A stretch of DNA of 64,000 bases from Rhizobium esperanzae (GCF_002204185.1 NZ_MXPU01000014.1:115488-179487); one strand, 5' to 3'. Positions 18,241 to 26,376 are shown, numbered from the stretch's first letter. Made by a program: numbers and translations. Notes: generated by a model not told the origin, from the letters alone.

Positions 18241-19121
18241 CTATGCTTCCTTCGCAATCCTCCGAAGGCTCCGCCCCTGACGCGTCAGGGGTGGAGTTCG
18301 GCAGAAGCGCCGACGACATGGCTGTTGCGCGTGTGGGCGATCTCGTCTTCGCCATGGTTCCCGCCGGGGATGGCCAGTATTTGCTTGCCAGTGCTTGGCG
18401 CGCGTCACGGCCGCTTGCCGAACTGAAGCGCGATGATTTCTATTCGCACCACGGCTCTGTCGAGGGCGAAGCCGCGTTCCGTAACCGCATGATCGAACAG
18501 GCCGGGCACAGCCGCGAACTGCGGCTACTATCCCGCCAGACCGTCCGGGTGACCTGCAGCACCCCATGGGGGCCGTCGCAGGGCGCCACCGTCTACGCCG
18601 ACGGAATCGTGTGCCATACGACGGCAGGTCATGGTGGCTTCAGGCTCTCCGACGCCCGCAATGCCAAGGTCCACTCGATGCTTAGGATAGATGGCGGCTG
18701 GTATGAAGAGGACGCCGCCTGGGCAATCGTTGCGCTGACCTTTCCGGACCTGTTCACGACCTATGAGCGCAAGTGCGCCGACAAGACGATCCGCGACAGT
18801 TGGCCGGATGCCTGGGAAACGATCTTCAGTCGGTCGCTCGCTCCGGCCGAGTCTTACGAGAGGGACGCCCAGGCGTTCGCACGGGAACATGCCGGCGACT
18901 GGATCGTCACCGCGGCTCTTCGTTCGGACCGTCACCCTGGTATGACCGAGGTGATCGCTACCATCGGCGGCGTGCGCGGCGAGCATGCGCAAGAGCGTCG
19001 CTTTCTGGTGCCGAGCGACGAATACGCGGTCGGCGGCTTCGGCTTCGTCATCGATGAGACGCGGCATGCCGCCTATGAGGGTCTCTCCAGCTTTGTCGCT
19101 TGGCGCGAGAGGACGGCATGA
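18237..19121 (+). CDS. Hypothetical plasmid protein (294 aa)
   Basis: Overlaps the preceding stop and the following start by 4 bases each. The sequence has no membrane segment or signal peptide and no motif I recognise; a W-A-I-V-A-L-T-F-P-D-L stretch near residue 160 and a G-G-F-G-F-V-I-D-E-T segment near 265 look structured. Codon use matches the neighbours. Expected to be cytoplasmic and co-translated with the gene pair around it. Confidence 0.72.
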   Translation: MTMLPSQSSEGSAPDASGVEFGRSADDMAVARVGDLVFAMVPAGDGQYLLASAWRASRPLAELKRDDFYSHHGSVEGEAAFRNRMIEQAGHSRELRLLSRQTVRVTCSTPWGPSQGATVYADGIVCHTTAGHGGFRLSDARNAKVHSMLRIDGGWYEEDAAWAIVALTFPDLFTTYERKCADKTIRDSWPDAWETIFSRSLAPAESYERDAQAFAREHAGDWIVTAALRSDRHPGMTEVIATIGGVRGEHAQERRFLVPSDEYAVGGFGFVIDETRHAAYEGLSSFVAWRERTA

Positions 19122-19477
19122 TGTCCAATTCCGAGCAACGCGCCGCGCAGTTTACCAGAATGGAATCGGCACGGCGGCAGACGCAGCACCAGCTTGATCT
19201 GATCGACCGGCAGATCATGCGACGCATGACTACGATCATTCCCCAGCTTGGTCGCCGTCACTCCGGATATCGTCGCGGCAAGGCGCCGGAGCCAGGCGCC
19301 TTCCTCGAACGCTACCGGGTCAATCTGGCAGCGATCACCGCCGAGCGTCAGCCGGAAATCGATGCGCTTTCGAGAAAACTCGCTCGACAGGATGCGGCAA
19401 TCGCGGCGCTGCGGGCGAGAGCGGGTTCCGACGGCAACGTCGTCGCAAACACGGGTCGTGGAGGCAGGATGCCATGA
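19118..19477 (+). CDS. Hypothetical small protein, coiled-coil like (119 aa)
   Basis: Starts at the ATGATG overlapping the previous stop. Long charged helices rich in R, Q and E (residues 10-45 and 75-100) suggest a coiled coil; no catalytic motif is seen. Third gene of the translationally coupled chain; the next gene begins 4 bases before its stop. Function unknown. Confidence 0.68.
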   Translation: MMSNSEQRAAQFTRMESARRQTQHQLDLIDRQIMRRMTTIIPQLGRRHSGYRRGKAPEPGAFLERYRVNLAAITAERQPEIDALSRKLARQDAAIAALRARAGSDGNVVANTGRGGRMP

Positions 19478-19881
19478 GCACGATCGGAGACCTGGAGCGA
19501 AGAGCAGGCATCGGCGCATCACCGGCGAAGCGAACCGCTTTCTGGCTGCAGTTCCATCACCTCGAAGGCGAAGCCTGCCTCAATGCCGGTGTCGCTGAGC
19601 TCAGGCGGCTGATCGCCCAGAGGGAGGCACAGCCGGATCCCAGACCAAAAACGCGCGCCATTCGTCTCGCGCGCGAAGCCCTGCCGCCTTTGACGCCGGA
19701 ACAGGATGCAGCACTTCAGGCCTATGCCGCCAGGCATGGACGGCGCTGGAAATCGATCCTCAACAACGCCTGGATGGGCGGGCCGCCGCATGATGACGGC
19801 GGTCTGCTGCGCGGACTTCGTAACTCGCACGGTCCCACCTGGTTGCAATCCTACCGGTTGCCGAAGCCGGTTAAGCGATAG
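19474..19881 (+). CDS. Hypothetical small protein (135 aa)
   Basis: Last gene of the coupled chain. The C-terminal half carries a T-P-E-Q-D-A-A-L-Q-A-Y-A-A-R-H-G-R-R-W-K segment near residues 70-89, followed by G-P-T-W-L-Q-S-Y-R-L-P near the end; it is predicted soluble and basic. I do not recognise the family with confidence. Genes of this type are repeatedly found beside ArdC-like and DUF736 genes on rhizobial plasmids (recollection, not checked). Confidence 0.68.
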   Translation: MSTIGDLERRAGIGASPAKRTAFWLQFHHLEGEACLNAGVAELRRLIAQREAQPDPRPKTRAIRLAREALPPLTPEQDAALQAYAARHGRRWKSILNNAWMGGPPHDDGGLLRGLRNSHGPTWLQSYRLPKPVKR

Positions 19882-20247
19882 GCCGGCGATTGACGTCAGC
19901 GAGCCGGAAAGGCGGAAAGAGGTGGCAGCGCCTGTCGTTTCGTTCGAGGACGTCATGATCCCTCCCCTGCCGGATCGCCCTTCGGTTTTGCTGCGGTCTG
20001 AACCGGCGGCCGTGCGCTTCAAGGCCGCTGTCGCGCCGCGGGGCGGCCGGACCCCGCCGTCCTTCGCGGAGCAGGCTCGCGTGCTGTTTCGAGGGCAAGT
20101 AGCCCACTTCGCACGCAAACCGGCTCCGCTCGTCCAGGCAAGGCCGGACCCTGAAACGCCCGTCTTCCGCCGGTTCGGGATGACCGCACCGAAGGGCAGA
20201 CCGGCATGGGCCGGAGCCCGTTTGGACGACCTCGAAAGGAAACGATC
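19882..20247. other. GC-rich leader region, no supported gene
   Basis: 366 bases between two genes. A long + frame crosses it, but it overlaps both neighbours, lacks a ribosome site and has a proline/arginine-rich composition typical of antisense or out-of-frame GC-rich DNA. CGAAAGGAAACG just before 20248 is the ribosome site of the next gene. Confidence 0.45.
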
Positions 20248-20835
20248 ATGGCCAAGCCCGCACCCTCCTCTCGCCAATCCGCCCGCGTCGTGCAACTGCG
20301 CAAGGGCGCCACCATCGAAATGGTCCGGCTGACGTGCCCGGACGCAAGCCAGGCCCTGAAGATCGCCGAGAGTTTCGGCACCGCCGTCATCGACAGCGAC
20401 GGCATTCGCGACCTGCACGAACGCCTCGTCATCGAGACCGCCGATGCGCTCGGTGATGGCCTGCGGGACAAGGCAATGCAGATCCACCTGCAACGGATCG
20501 TCGGCGCCTTCGTCGGCTCGGCCCACGGCGCCGGCCAGTTCTACAGTCGCGCGGTCACCGAGGCGCGCGATGCCACTGCCAAGGCCGCCAACGATGCCCG
20601 CGACGAGGACCTCGACGGTCCGGTCGGCTATGACAGCGCCGCACAGCGCAAGCGGGAATTCGCCGCCGACATGGGCATACAGGCCCATTCGCTCAGAATG
20701 GCGGCCGAAGGCGCCGTTGCCGCCTATGCCCAGGTGATCGGCGAGACCTGGAAGCCTTTCGACCGGCCGGTCGAGCAGCCGGGTCATTCGCTGGGCCGCA
20801 AGGCCGCCGAAGCGCAGATCTCGGCCTTCGACTAG
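20248..20835 (+). CDS. Hypothetical plasmid protein (195 aa)
   Basis: Starts at ATG after GAAAGGAAACGATC; the frame extends upstream without a good start. Two helical domains are apparent, the second (residues 85-140) very alanine-rich with A-R-D-A-T-A-K-A-A-N near 108. No known domain is recognised, and there is no signal peptide or membrane segment. It is followed by a GC-rich hairpin. Belongs to the same conserved plasmid block; function unknown. Confidence 0.7.
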   Translation: MAKPAPSSRQSARVVQLRKGATIEMVRLTCPDASQALKIAESFGTAVIDSDGIRDLHERLVIETADALGDGLRDKAMQIHLQRIVGAFVGSAHGAGQFYSRAVTEARDATAKAANDARDEDLDGPVGYDSAAQRKREFAADMGIQAHSLRMAAEGAVAAYAQVIGETWKPFDRPVEQPGHSLGRKAAEAQISAFD

Positions 20836-21135
20836 GCTTTGTCGGCGGGGCTCCGGCCCCGCCTTCGACAAACGCGTGAACGGCCGGTTCCCTCACGGAG
20901 CCGGCCTGTTTCGTGCCGCTGACGCCGCCAACAGAGAACGGAAATCGGGCAGATGGTACGTCCGTCGCGGCCCGTTTCGTTCGTCGGGTCTGCAGGAGCC
21001 ACCGGCAGATGCAACGGCTCCGCCGTCCTCCACTGAAGTTCCGGCCGTTCCGGTGCATCGGCCGGCTGATCGGCTCCTGCCTTCCGCCCTCCGCAACGGG
21101 CCGCGACGGGCGCGGCCTCAAAATGGAGGCTTGAA
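20836..21135. other. 300-base non-coding region with a GC hairpin
   Basis: GGCGGGGC (20844-20851) pairs with GCCCCGCC (20856-20863) around a 4-base loop, probably ending the previous transcript although no T run follows. The remainder is a GC-rich leader before the ArdC-like gene; no gene is supported. Confidence 0.5.
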
Positions 21136-22059
21136 GTGAGCACTACGGAGAAACAACGGGTCGATCTTTACACCCGCATCACTGATAGAATCGTTGAGGA
21201 TCTGGCGAAGGGCGTGCGGCCGTGGATGAAGCCATGGAACGCCGAGAACACGGCCGGCCGTATTACCCGGCCGCTGCGTCATAACGGGCAACCCTATTCT
21301 GGCGTCAACGTGCTGCTTCTCTGGTCGGAGGGCAACGCCCGGGGATATACGTCGTCCACGTGGATGACGTTCAAGCAGGCGCTGGAGCTGGGTGCTGCCG
21401 TCCGCAAGGGCGAGACGGGTGCCACGGTCGTCTTCGCCAGCCGGTTCACCAAGTCCGAGACCGACGGAAATGGCGGCGAGGTCGATCGGGAGATCCCTTT
21501 CCTGAAGGCCTACAGTGTCTTCAACGTCGAACAGATCGATGGACTGCCCGACCAGTATCGTCACCAGGCGGCGCCTGCTCCGGATCCGGTCGAGCGCATC
21601 GAGCATGCCGACCGTTTCTTCGGCCACACCGGTGCTGTGATCCGCCACGGCGGCAACCAGGCATTCTTTGCTCCGGCCGCCGACATCATCCAGATGCCGC
21701 CGTTTGAGAGCTTCAAGGATGCGGCAAGCTACTATGCGACCTTGAGTCATGAAGTCACCCATTGGACGGCGCCTTCGCATCGCCTCGGCCGCGACCTCAG
21801 CCGCTATGCCAAGGACAAATCAGAGCGGGCGCGAGAGGAACTGATTGCAGAACTCGGCAGCTGCTTTCTTTGCGCCGACCTCGGCATTGTTCCCGAACTC
21901 GAGCCCCGCCCTGATCACGCCTCGTACCTCGGCTCCTGGCTCAAGGTCCTGGCCGACGACAGGCGGGCCATCTTCCAGGCGGCGGCCCATGCGCAGCGGG
22001 CCGTAAGTTTCCTGCACTCCCTGCAGCCCGAAACCGCCGGCGAGCGGCTCGCTGCCTGA
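21136..22059 (+). CDS. ardC: ArdC-like antirestriction protein (DUF1738 + zincin metallopeptidase)
   Basis: A 307-aa protein with GTG start and ATGGAGG upstream. The N-terminal half (residues 5-130) is the ssDNA-binding DUF1738 type with W-M-K-P-W and G-R-I-T-R-P-L-R-H-N-G segments. The C-terminal half is a zincin with H205-E-x-x-H209 and a downstream glutamate near 235-239 as likely third zinc ligand. ArdC-type proteins coat incoming single-stranded plasmid DNA and blunt restriction in the recipient. Position near the other anti-restriction-type genes fits this. Its 3' end is overlapped by an antisense small open frame. Confidence 0.85.
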   Translation: MSTTEKQRVDLYTRITDRIVEDLAKGVRPWMKPWNAENTAGRITRPLRHNGQPYSGVNVLLLWSEGNARGYTSSTWMTFKQALELGAAVRKGETGATVVFASRFTKSETDGNGGEVDREIPFLKAYSVFNVEQIDGLPDQYRHQAAPAPDPVERIEHADRFFGHTGAVIRHGGNQAFFAPAADIIQMPPFESFKDAASYYATLSHEVTHWTAPSHRLGRDLSRYAKDKSERAREELIAELGSCFLCADLGIVPELEPRPDHASYLGSWLKVLADDRRAIFQAAAHAQRAVSFLHSLQPETAGERLAA

Positions 22060-22243
22060 GGGCCATCAGTGTCGGTCGTTTGGTCTCGCCAGTGGCCGGC
22101 ACCTGTTCAGGCTTCAACGCGGAGAGCGTGTCGGGATCAGCCGTGAGGTCCAGTTTGCCCCAGATTGAGGTTTTCCGGTCGATCGGCTTGAGCTTCCGGG
22201 ACGGCTTGATTTCGACGACAAACGGCTTTGGCTGCTGACGCAT
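21941..22243 (-). CDS. Small hypothetical protein, possible orphan or truncated gene (100 aa)
   Basis: The reverse strand has a good ribosome site CTGGAGGATCT before an ATG at 22243. The first 60 residues (M-R-Q-Q-P-K-P-F-V-V-E-I-K, then S-I-W-G-K-L-D-L near 28) look like a genuine protein start of a kind I associate with short rhizobial mobile-element-linked proteins. The last 40 residues lie antisense to the 3' end of the ArdC-like gene and are arginine/proline-rich, so the true C-terminus may have been lost and replaced. Function unknown. Confidence 0.45.
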   Translation of the reverse strand: MRQQPKPFVVEIKPSRKLKPIDRKTSIWGKLDLTADPDTLSALKPEQVPATGETKRPTLMALRQRAARRRFRAAGSAGNLRPAAHGPPPGRWPACRRPGP

Positions 22244-22514
22244 AGATCCTCCAGGCGACGATTCGCGAGCACGACGATAGCCCGAAGAACGGCCAAAGCA
22301 ACGCCCTGGTTCGGCTGTTCCCGGACGTCTGATTTTGACATGTGGACGGGGCGGCAGGTCCACCGTTGCAGGGATCCGGCAGGCAGTCGGGGCGCAGCTG
22401 CCATCGCCATATCCCCTTGGCCCTGGAGCCGAGCCACGTCCTTCGCGGGCTCGATGAGGCGTGTCTGATCGAAAACCGGCTTCGCCTCGATCGTCCTCCC
22501 GCAACGGCCTTCCA

Positions 22515-22568
22515 AAACTTTCTTCCCCTGAGCGCGATGCGCCCATTCCTCGCGGAACATCAAAGTTT
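22515..22568 (+). promoter_or_regulatory. Leader hairpin element D (upstream of DUF736 copy 1)
   Basis: AAACTTT (22515-22521) can pair with AAAGTTT (22562-22568) around a loop starting with CTTCCCC and ending CTCGCGGAACATC. Same layout as leader elements before other genes here (see 24411, 25041, 25550, 26377). Confidence 0.45.
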
Positions 22569-22725
22569 CTCCTGGCCGCCCTCCATTTCATTCCGGCCCT
22601 ACGAGCCACCCCATTGCGCAGGCGCAACGGGGACCCCGGGGGTGCGGTCCGATCGTCCCCGATCTTTGCGACAGCCATCGGGGCCGCGATGGGCGCGGAC
22701 CGAAACAGCAAAAGGAACTTGGACA

Positions 22726-23034
22726 ATGGCTACCATCGGCGCCTTCTCCACCTCCGAAACCGGCTTCAACGGCTCGATCCGCACGCTCGCCCTCAACGTC
22801 AAGGCCCGCATCGCCCGCGTCGAAAACCCCTCCGACAAGGGCCTGCACTTCCGCATCTACGCGGGTAATGTCGAGCTGGGTGCCGCCTGGCAGAAGCGCT
22901 CCGAGCAGGACCGCGACTACCTCTCGGTCAAGCTCGACGACCCGAGCTTCCCCGCTCCGATCTACGCGACGCTCACCGAAGTCGAAGGCGAGGACGGCTA
23001 CCAGCTGATCTGGTCTCGCCCCAACCGCGACTGA
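22726..23034 (+). CDS. DUF736 family protein, copy 1
   Basis: A 102-aa protein opening M-A-T-I-G and containing the family segments F-N-G-S-I-R-T-L near residue 15 and D-Y-L-S-V-K-L-D-D-P near 66. The sequence is over 95 percent identical to copy 2 at 24584; visible differences include V/I at about residue 33, L/P at 41 and D/E at 91. DUF736 proteins are small, frequent on rhizobial plasmids and of unknown function. The leader contains AAAGGAACTT as ribosome site. A GC hairpin follows at 23044-23066. Confidence 0.85.
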   Translation: MATIGAFSTSETGFNGSIRTLALNVKARIARVENPSDKGLHFRIYAGNVELGAAWQKRSEQDRDYLSVKLDDPSFPAPIYATLTEVEGEDGYQLIWSRPNRD

Positions 23035-23043
23035 GGTCCTCTA

Positions 23044-23066
23044 GGCTCCGCCCACCGGGCGGGGCC
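23044..23066 (+). terminator. GC hairpin after DUF736 copy 1
   Basis: GGCTCCGCCC (23044-23053) pairs with GGGCGGGGCC (23057-23066) with one non-Watson-Crick position; a T-rich stretch starts 17 bases later. Likely a weak terminator. Confidence 0.5.
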
Positions 23067-23104
23067 TCTCCCGCGCTCTGACTTTTTTCCGCCGTTCTTC
23101 CTTA

Positions 23105-23178
23105 TTGGATGAAAATGGATGGAAAAATGGAGTCCGGTATGTCATATCCCATTCGGATGGAAACGGATGGGATAATGG
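23105..23178. promoter_or_regulatory. Candidate operator array upstream of the Fic gene
   Basis: Repeated GGATGGAAA / GGATGAAAA words occur four times in 75 bases, and TATCCCAT (23145-23152) forms a perfect inverted repeat with ATGGGATA (23167-23174). The array abuts the Fic start at 23179 and would overlap its ribosome site, so a bound protein would block expression. The Fic protein has its own C-terminal winged helix, making autorepression plausible. Confidence 0.6.
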
Positions 23179-24234
23179 ATGACGGGCCTTGATCTGGCGA
23201 AACTGCGTATCACACCTGAGATCCTGTCGTTGATCGCCGAGATCGACGAATTCAAAGGTGCATGGCGAGCGCTCGGTCGTATCGCGCCAGACCGGCTCTC
23301 CAGCTTGCGCCGGGTCGCGACGATCGAAAGCATCGGCTCTTCGACCCGTATCGAAGGCGCAAAGCTAAGCGACCGAGAAGTCGAAAGGCTGCTCTCGAAC
23401 CTTCGAATCGGCTCGTTCACCAGCCGGGACGAACAGGAGGTCGCAGGCTATGCCGAGGTAATGGAAACGATCTTCTCCGCCTTCGACGCGATCCCGCTTG
23501 ACGAAAATCACATCCGCCAACTCCACCGCGATCTACTCGCTCACTCGACCAAGGATGAGCGACACAGGGGAAACTGGAAAACCCTTGCCAACAACGTCGA
23601 AGCCTTCGATGAAGACGGACGAAGCCTGGGCGTCGTCTTCGCGACAGCATCTCCCTTTGATACGCCAGGCCGGATGTCGGAACTGGTGTCCTGGCAACAG
23701 GCCCAGGAGAAGGATGGGACGTTTCACCCTCTGCTCATCGTTGCTGCCTTCGTGGTGGTCTTTCTGGAAATCCATCCTTTCCAGGACGGCAATGGCCGCC
23801 TGTCGCGAGCCTTGACCACTTTGCTGCTCCTTCGGGCGGGCTATACCTACGTGCCATACAGCTCCCTCGAAAGCGTTGTCGAGCAGAACAAGGAAGCCTA
23901 TTACCTCGCGCTTCGTCGAACGCAGGGCACGATCCGGACAGATCAACAGGACTGGAATCCGTGGGTCGAGTTTTTCCTCCGGAGCCTGCAGCGCCAGAAG
24001 CAGCGGCTCGAGCGCAAGATCGAGCGTGAACGCATCCTGCTGGGCGACCTGCCGGAGTTGTCGGTCTCGATCCTCGAACTGGCGCGTGAGCGCGGGCGCG
24101 TCACGGTGATGGACGCGGCCAAGGCCACAGGCGCAAGCCGCAACACCGTCAAGGATCATCTTCGGGCGTTGACCGAACAGGGGCATCTGACTCTTCATGG
24201 AGCGGGTCGCGGGACCTGGTACGGCCTGAACTAA
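23179..24234 (+). CDS. Fic family AMPylase-like protein with N-terminal inhibitory motif and C-terminal winged helix
   Basis: A 351-aa class II Fic protein. The inhibitory helix motif S55-T-R-I-E59-G is present, the catalytic loop is H199-P-F-Q-D-G-N-G-R, and a winged helix-turn-helix covers residues about 290-351 (A-S-R-N-T-V-K-D-H-L). All catalytic residues for nucleotide transfer to protein hydroxyls are intact, with Glu59 expected to hold the enzyme inactive until released. Start at 23179 lies right after the operator-like repeats. It is flanked by two DUF736 direct repeats. Possible roles are toxin-like plasmid stabilisation or post-translational regulation; targets are unknown. Confidence 0.88.
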   Translation: MTGLDLAKLRITPEILSLIAEIDEFKGAWRALGRIAPDRLSSLRRVATIESIGSSTRIEGAKLSDREVERLLSNLRIGSFTSRDEQEVAGYAEVMETIFSAFDAIPLDENHIRQLHRDLLAHSTKDERHRGNWKTLANNVEAFDEDGRSLGVVFATASPFDTPGRMSELVSWQQAQEKDGTFHPLLIVAAFVVVFLEIHPFQDGNGRLSRALTTLLLLRAGYTYVPYSSLESVVEQNKEAYYLALRRTQGTIRTDQQDWNPWVEFFLRSLQRQKQRLERKIERERILLGDLPELSVSILELARERGRVTVMDAAKATGASRNTVKDHLRALTEQGHLTLHGAGRGTWYGLN

Positions 24235-24410
24235 AGCCGGAGTGATTGGTCCGCCGATGCGCCGGGATCGGAGCCATGGCCCAACTGCGCGCGACCGCCA
24301 TTGCCACGTCCCTTTGCCAAGGGTCAGCGGCGCTCCATTCGCGGGCTCGATGAGGCATGTCTGACCGGAGAGCGGCTTCGCCTCGATCGTCCTCCCGCAA
24401 CGGCCTTCCA

Positions 24411-24464
24411 AAACTTTCTTCCCCTGAGCGCGATGCGCCCATTCCTCGCGGAACAACAAAGTTT
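24411..24464 (+). promoter_or_regulatory. Leader hairpin element D' (upstream of DUF736 copy 2)
   Basis: AAACTTT (24411-24417) pairs with AAAGTTT (24458-24464), the duplicate of the element at 22515-22568. Confidence 0.45.
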
Positions 24465-24583
24465 CTCCTGGCCGCCCTCCATTTCATTGCGGCCTTTCAG
24501 GTGCGGTCCGATCGTCCCCGATCCTTGCGACAGCCATCGAGGCCGCGATGGGCGCGGCCCGAAACAGCAAAAGGAATACGACA

Positions 24584-24892
24584 ATGGCAACCATCGGCAC
24601 CTTCACCACTTCCGAAACCGGCTTCAACGGCTCGATCCGCACGCTGGCCCTCAACGTCAAGGCCCGCATCGCCCGCATCGAGAATCCCTCCGACAAGGGC
24701 CCGCACTTCCGCATCTACGCCGGCAATGTCGAGCTGGGTGCCGCCTGGCAGAAGCGCTCCGAGCAGGACCGCGACTACCTCTCGGTCAAGCTCGACGACC
24801 CGAGCTTCCCCGCTCCGATCTACGCGACGCTCACCGAAGTCGAGGGCGAGGAGGGCTACCAGCTGATCTGGTCCCGCCCCAACCGGGACTGA
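24584..24892 (+). CDS. DUF736 family protein, copy 2
   Basis: A 102-aa near-twin of the protein at 22726, with the same start context AAAGGAATACGACA. The almost identical nucleotide sequence shows a recent duplication or ongoing gene conversion rather than ancient paralogy. Followed by two hairpins, the second a strong terminator. Function unknown. Confidence 0.85.
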   Translation: MATIGTFTTSETGFNGSIRTLALNVKARIARIENPSDKGPHFRIYAGNVELGAAWQKRSEQDRDYLSVKLDDPSFPAPIYATLTEVEGEEGYQLIWSRPNRD

Positions 24893-24902
24893 GATCTGGA
24901 CA

Positions 24903-24979
24903 GGCCCCGCCGCCGAGGCGGGGCCAACCGGCCACAAAGACAAGCCGGCGGCAGGCATCGAGCCTGCCGCCGGCTTTTT
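24903..24979 (+). terminator. Tandem hairpins with strong rho-independent terminator
   Basis: First hairpin: GGCCCCGCC (24903-24911) / GGCGGGGCC (24917-24925). Second: AAGCCGGCGGCAGGC (24942-24956) pairs perfectly over 15 bp with 24962-24976, loop ATCGA, followed by further T residues. This should stop transcription from DUF736 copy 2. Confidence 0.88.
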
Positions 24980-25040
24980 CGGTGCGATACGGAACCGGAA
25001 TTTGTCTGCTCAGTGGAGGCTATCGTGCCGGGAAGAAATG

Positions 25041-25118
25041 CCGGCCTCGAGGACGAGCGGTTTCCCCCAATTTTGCCTCCGCTCCGGTTTCCTCCACTCC
25101 GACAAAATCGGCTCCCCC
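25041..25118 (+). promoter_or_regulatory. Leader hairpin element A
   Basis: Contains TTTCCCCCAATTTTGCC, then ATTTTG (25070-25075) pairing with CAAAAT (25103-25108) and ending CGGCTCCCCC. It aligns over its length with element B at 25550-25620 and lies about 100 bases before the next start codon. Confidence 0.5.
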
Positions 25119-25214
25119 ACTCGCCGGCTCCGCCGGTCGCTTCCGCGCTCCTCGACCCCGACATGTCTTCCCGCCCTGCCGTCTCGTCTTTCACGAACTC
25201 AAGGAGATGAGACG

Positions 25215-25379
25215 ATGAACATCGAACAGCACATCGAAGAACTGCGCGCCGAGTTGAGGAACGCCTGCGATGCCGACGAGCGGGCCCAGGTCGAAGCGGA
25301 GCTTCAGCTCGCCCAGGCCGACCTGGCCGTGGCGCTTGCCGAACAGGACGGCACCATCGAACCCGAGCCGCCTTTCTGA
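25215..25379 (+). CDS. Small acidic helical protein (54 aa)
   Basis: Starts after AAGGAGATGAGACG. The 54-aa product is almost entirely charged helix (E-E-L-R-A-E-L near residue 8, A-E-L-Q-L-A-Q near 29) and likely forms a coiled coil, ending P-E-P-P-F. No domain is recognised. It has its own long leader with the hairpin element A and is isolated from its neighbours by terminators or gaps of about 320 bases. Function unknown. Confidence 0.65.
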   Translation: MNIEQHIEELRAELRNACDADERAQVEAELQLAQADLAVALAEQDGTIEPEPPF

Positions 25380-25549
25380 GGCGGCTTTCATTCTGCTGGA
25401 ATATGAGCCGGTCCGCCGGATCGACCGGCCTTCCGGCTGTCAGGGATTTCACCCCTCTACACTCCCGCCGGCTTACGCCGGATACGGTCGCGACCCCTCC
25501 GGGGCCGCGGGTCTCTTCTCTCTCTGACGTCCTATTTTACTCCAGCAAT

Positions 25550-25620
25550 CCGGCGTCAAGGACGGCGCGGTCTCCCCCAATTTTTCCGCCGCTTCGCTTC
25601 CCGGAAAAATCGGTTCCCCC
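25550..25620 (+). promoter_or_regulatory. Leader hairpin element B
   Basis: ATTTTTCCG (25580-25588) pairs perfectly with CGGAAAAAT (25602-25610) around a 13-base loop, flanked by TCTCCCCC and GGTTCCCCC. The preceding CCGGCGTCAAGGACG matches element A's CCGGCCTCGAGGACG. It lies 85 bases before the next gene. Confidence 0.55.
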
Positions 25621-25704
25621 GCTTGCGAGCCGCGTTCCGCGGTCCCTGACCCCTCTTTGCCACGGAGTGGCCGATCCCCGTCATCAAGATGAGGAGATCA
25701 CACA

Positions 25705-26196
25705 ATGACATCTGACCAGAACCTTGCGCTCTACACCGAGCTTTCCGGTTTCCGGCTCGTCGTCCTGGCGAACCGCTTCGGCTGCGATACCGACGTCTCG
25801 CGAAAGCTCCATGAGCGACTGCTCGATGGGCTCGAGGCGGCTGCCGGTCGTATCCGGACTATCATGGCATTGGAGCGGAGCGTTCTTGCCGGCGACGACG
25901 AATATGCCGCGTACCGGCTGGAAGGTGAGACCGAGATCTTCGGACGCCTCACCATCAATCTGCTGGATGAACTGGACATCGATTTCGACACGCACGAATA
26001 CCGCGTCAATGGCGGCGATTGGTCCATCGCTTTCACGGCGGACTATACCGGCGTCGACATCGACTATCCGGAGCTGATTGCGCTCACCGACGACGAACTC
26101 GGCTCACTTGCGCCGGTCATCAAGGATATCACACGGGAAACCGGTATCGCAGTAACTGCCTCCCGTGTCAGCTACATCAGGTGCCCAGCATCATAA
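25705..26196 (+). CDS. Hypothetical plasmid protein (163 aa)
   Basis: ATG preceded by GAGGAGATCACACA. The protein is acidic and predicted soluble; notable segments are L-D-E-L-D-I-D-F-D-T near residue 89 and D-Y-T-G-V-D-I-D-Y-P-E near 112. No domain is recognised. The strong ribosome site, clean start and the leader element B argue it is a real gene. Function unknown. Confidence 0.7.
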   Translation: MTSDQNLALYTELSGFRLVVLANRFGCDTDVSRKLHERLLDGLEAAAGRIRTIMALERSVLAGDDEYAAYRLEGETEIFGRLTINLLDELDIDFDTHEYRVNGGDWSIAFTADYTGVDIDYPELIALTDDELGSLAPVIKDITRETGIAVTASRVSYIRCPAS

Positions 26197-26376
26197 TCAA
26201 TCCGTCGGCGGGCTCGACCATCCGGAGGGCGGCGAGAGCGGCCCTTCGTTGAGATGCCGGCGAGACCATCGCGATGATGGCGAGAACGACCAGTTGAGCT
26301 TCTTCCTTTCGACCTGCCGTCATCTCTCATCGGGGATGTTGCAACCCGTTCGTCACGACGCAACCTGCCGCCGCCA

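Larger units (their letters stand above)
22442..23034 (+). repeat. Direct repeat copy 1: leader plus DUF736 gene
   Basis: About 590 bases nearly identical to 24338-24892, covering the leader from TTCGCGGGCTCGATGAGGC through the DUF736 stop codon. The main difference is an insertion of about 40 bases here around 22600-22640. The two copies flank the Fic gene. Confidence 0.9.
24338..24892 (+). repeat. Direct repeat copy 2: leader plus DUF736 gene
   Basis: About 555 bases matching 22442-23034 at well over 90 percent, from the TTCGCGGGCTCGATGAGGC leader through the DUF736 stop. It lacks the ~40-base insert of copy 1. The gap from the Fic stop (24235) to this DUF736 start holds only leader sequence. 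Confidence 0.9.

Noticed and set aside
19706..20332. A 208-codon + frame bridging two genes
   Set aside because: Overlaps both neighbours out of frame, proline/arginine rich and without ribosome site.
19519..20871. A 450-codon open frame on the reverse strand
   Set aside because: It lies antisense to two + strand genes with good ribosome sites and has the arginine/glycine-rich composition usual for reverse frames in GC-rich DNA.
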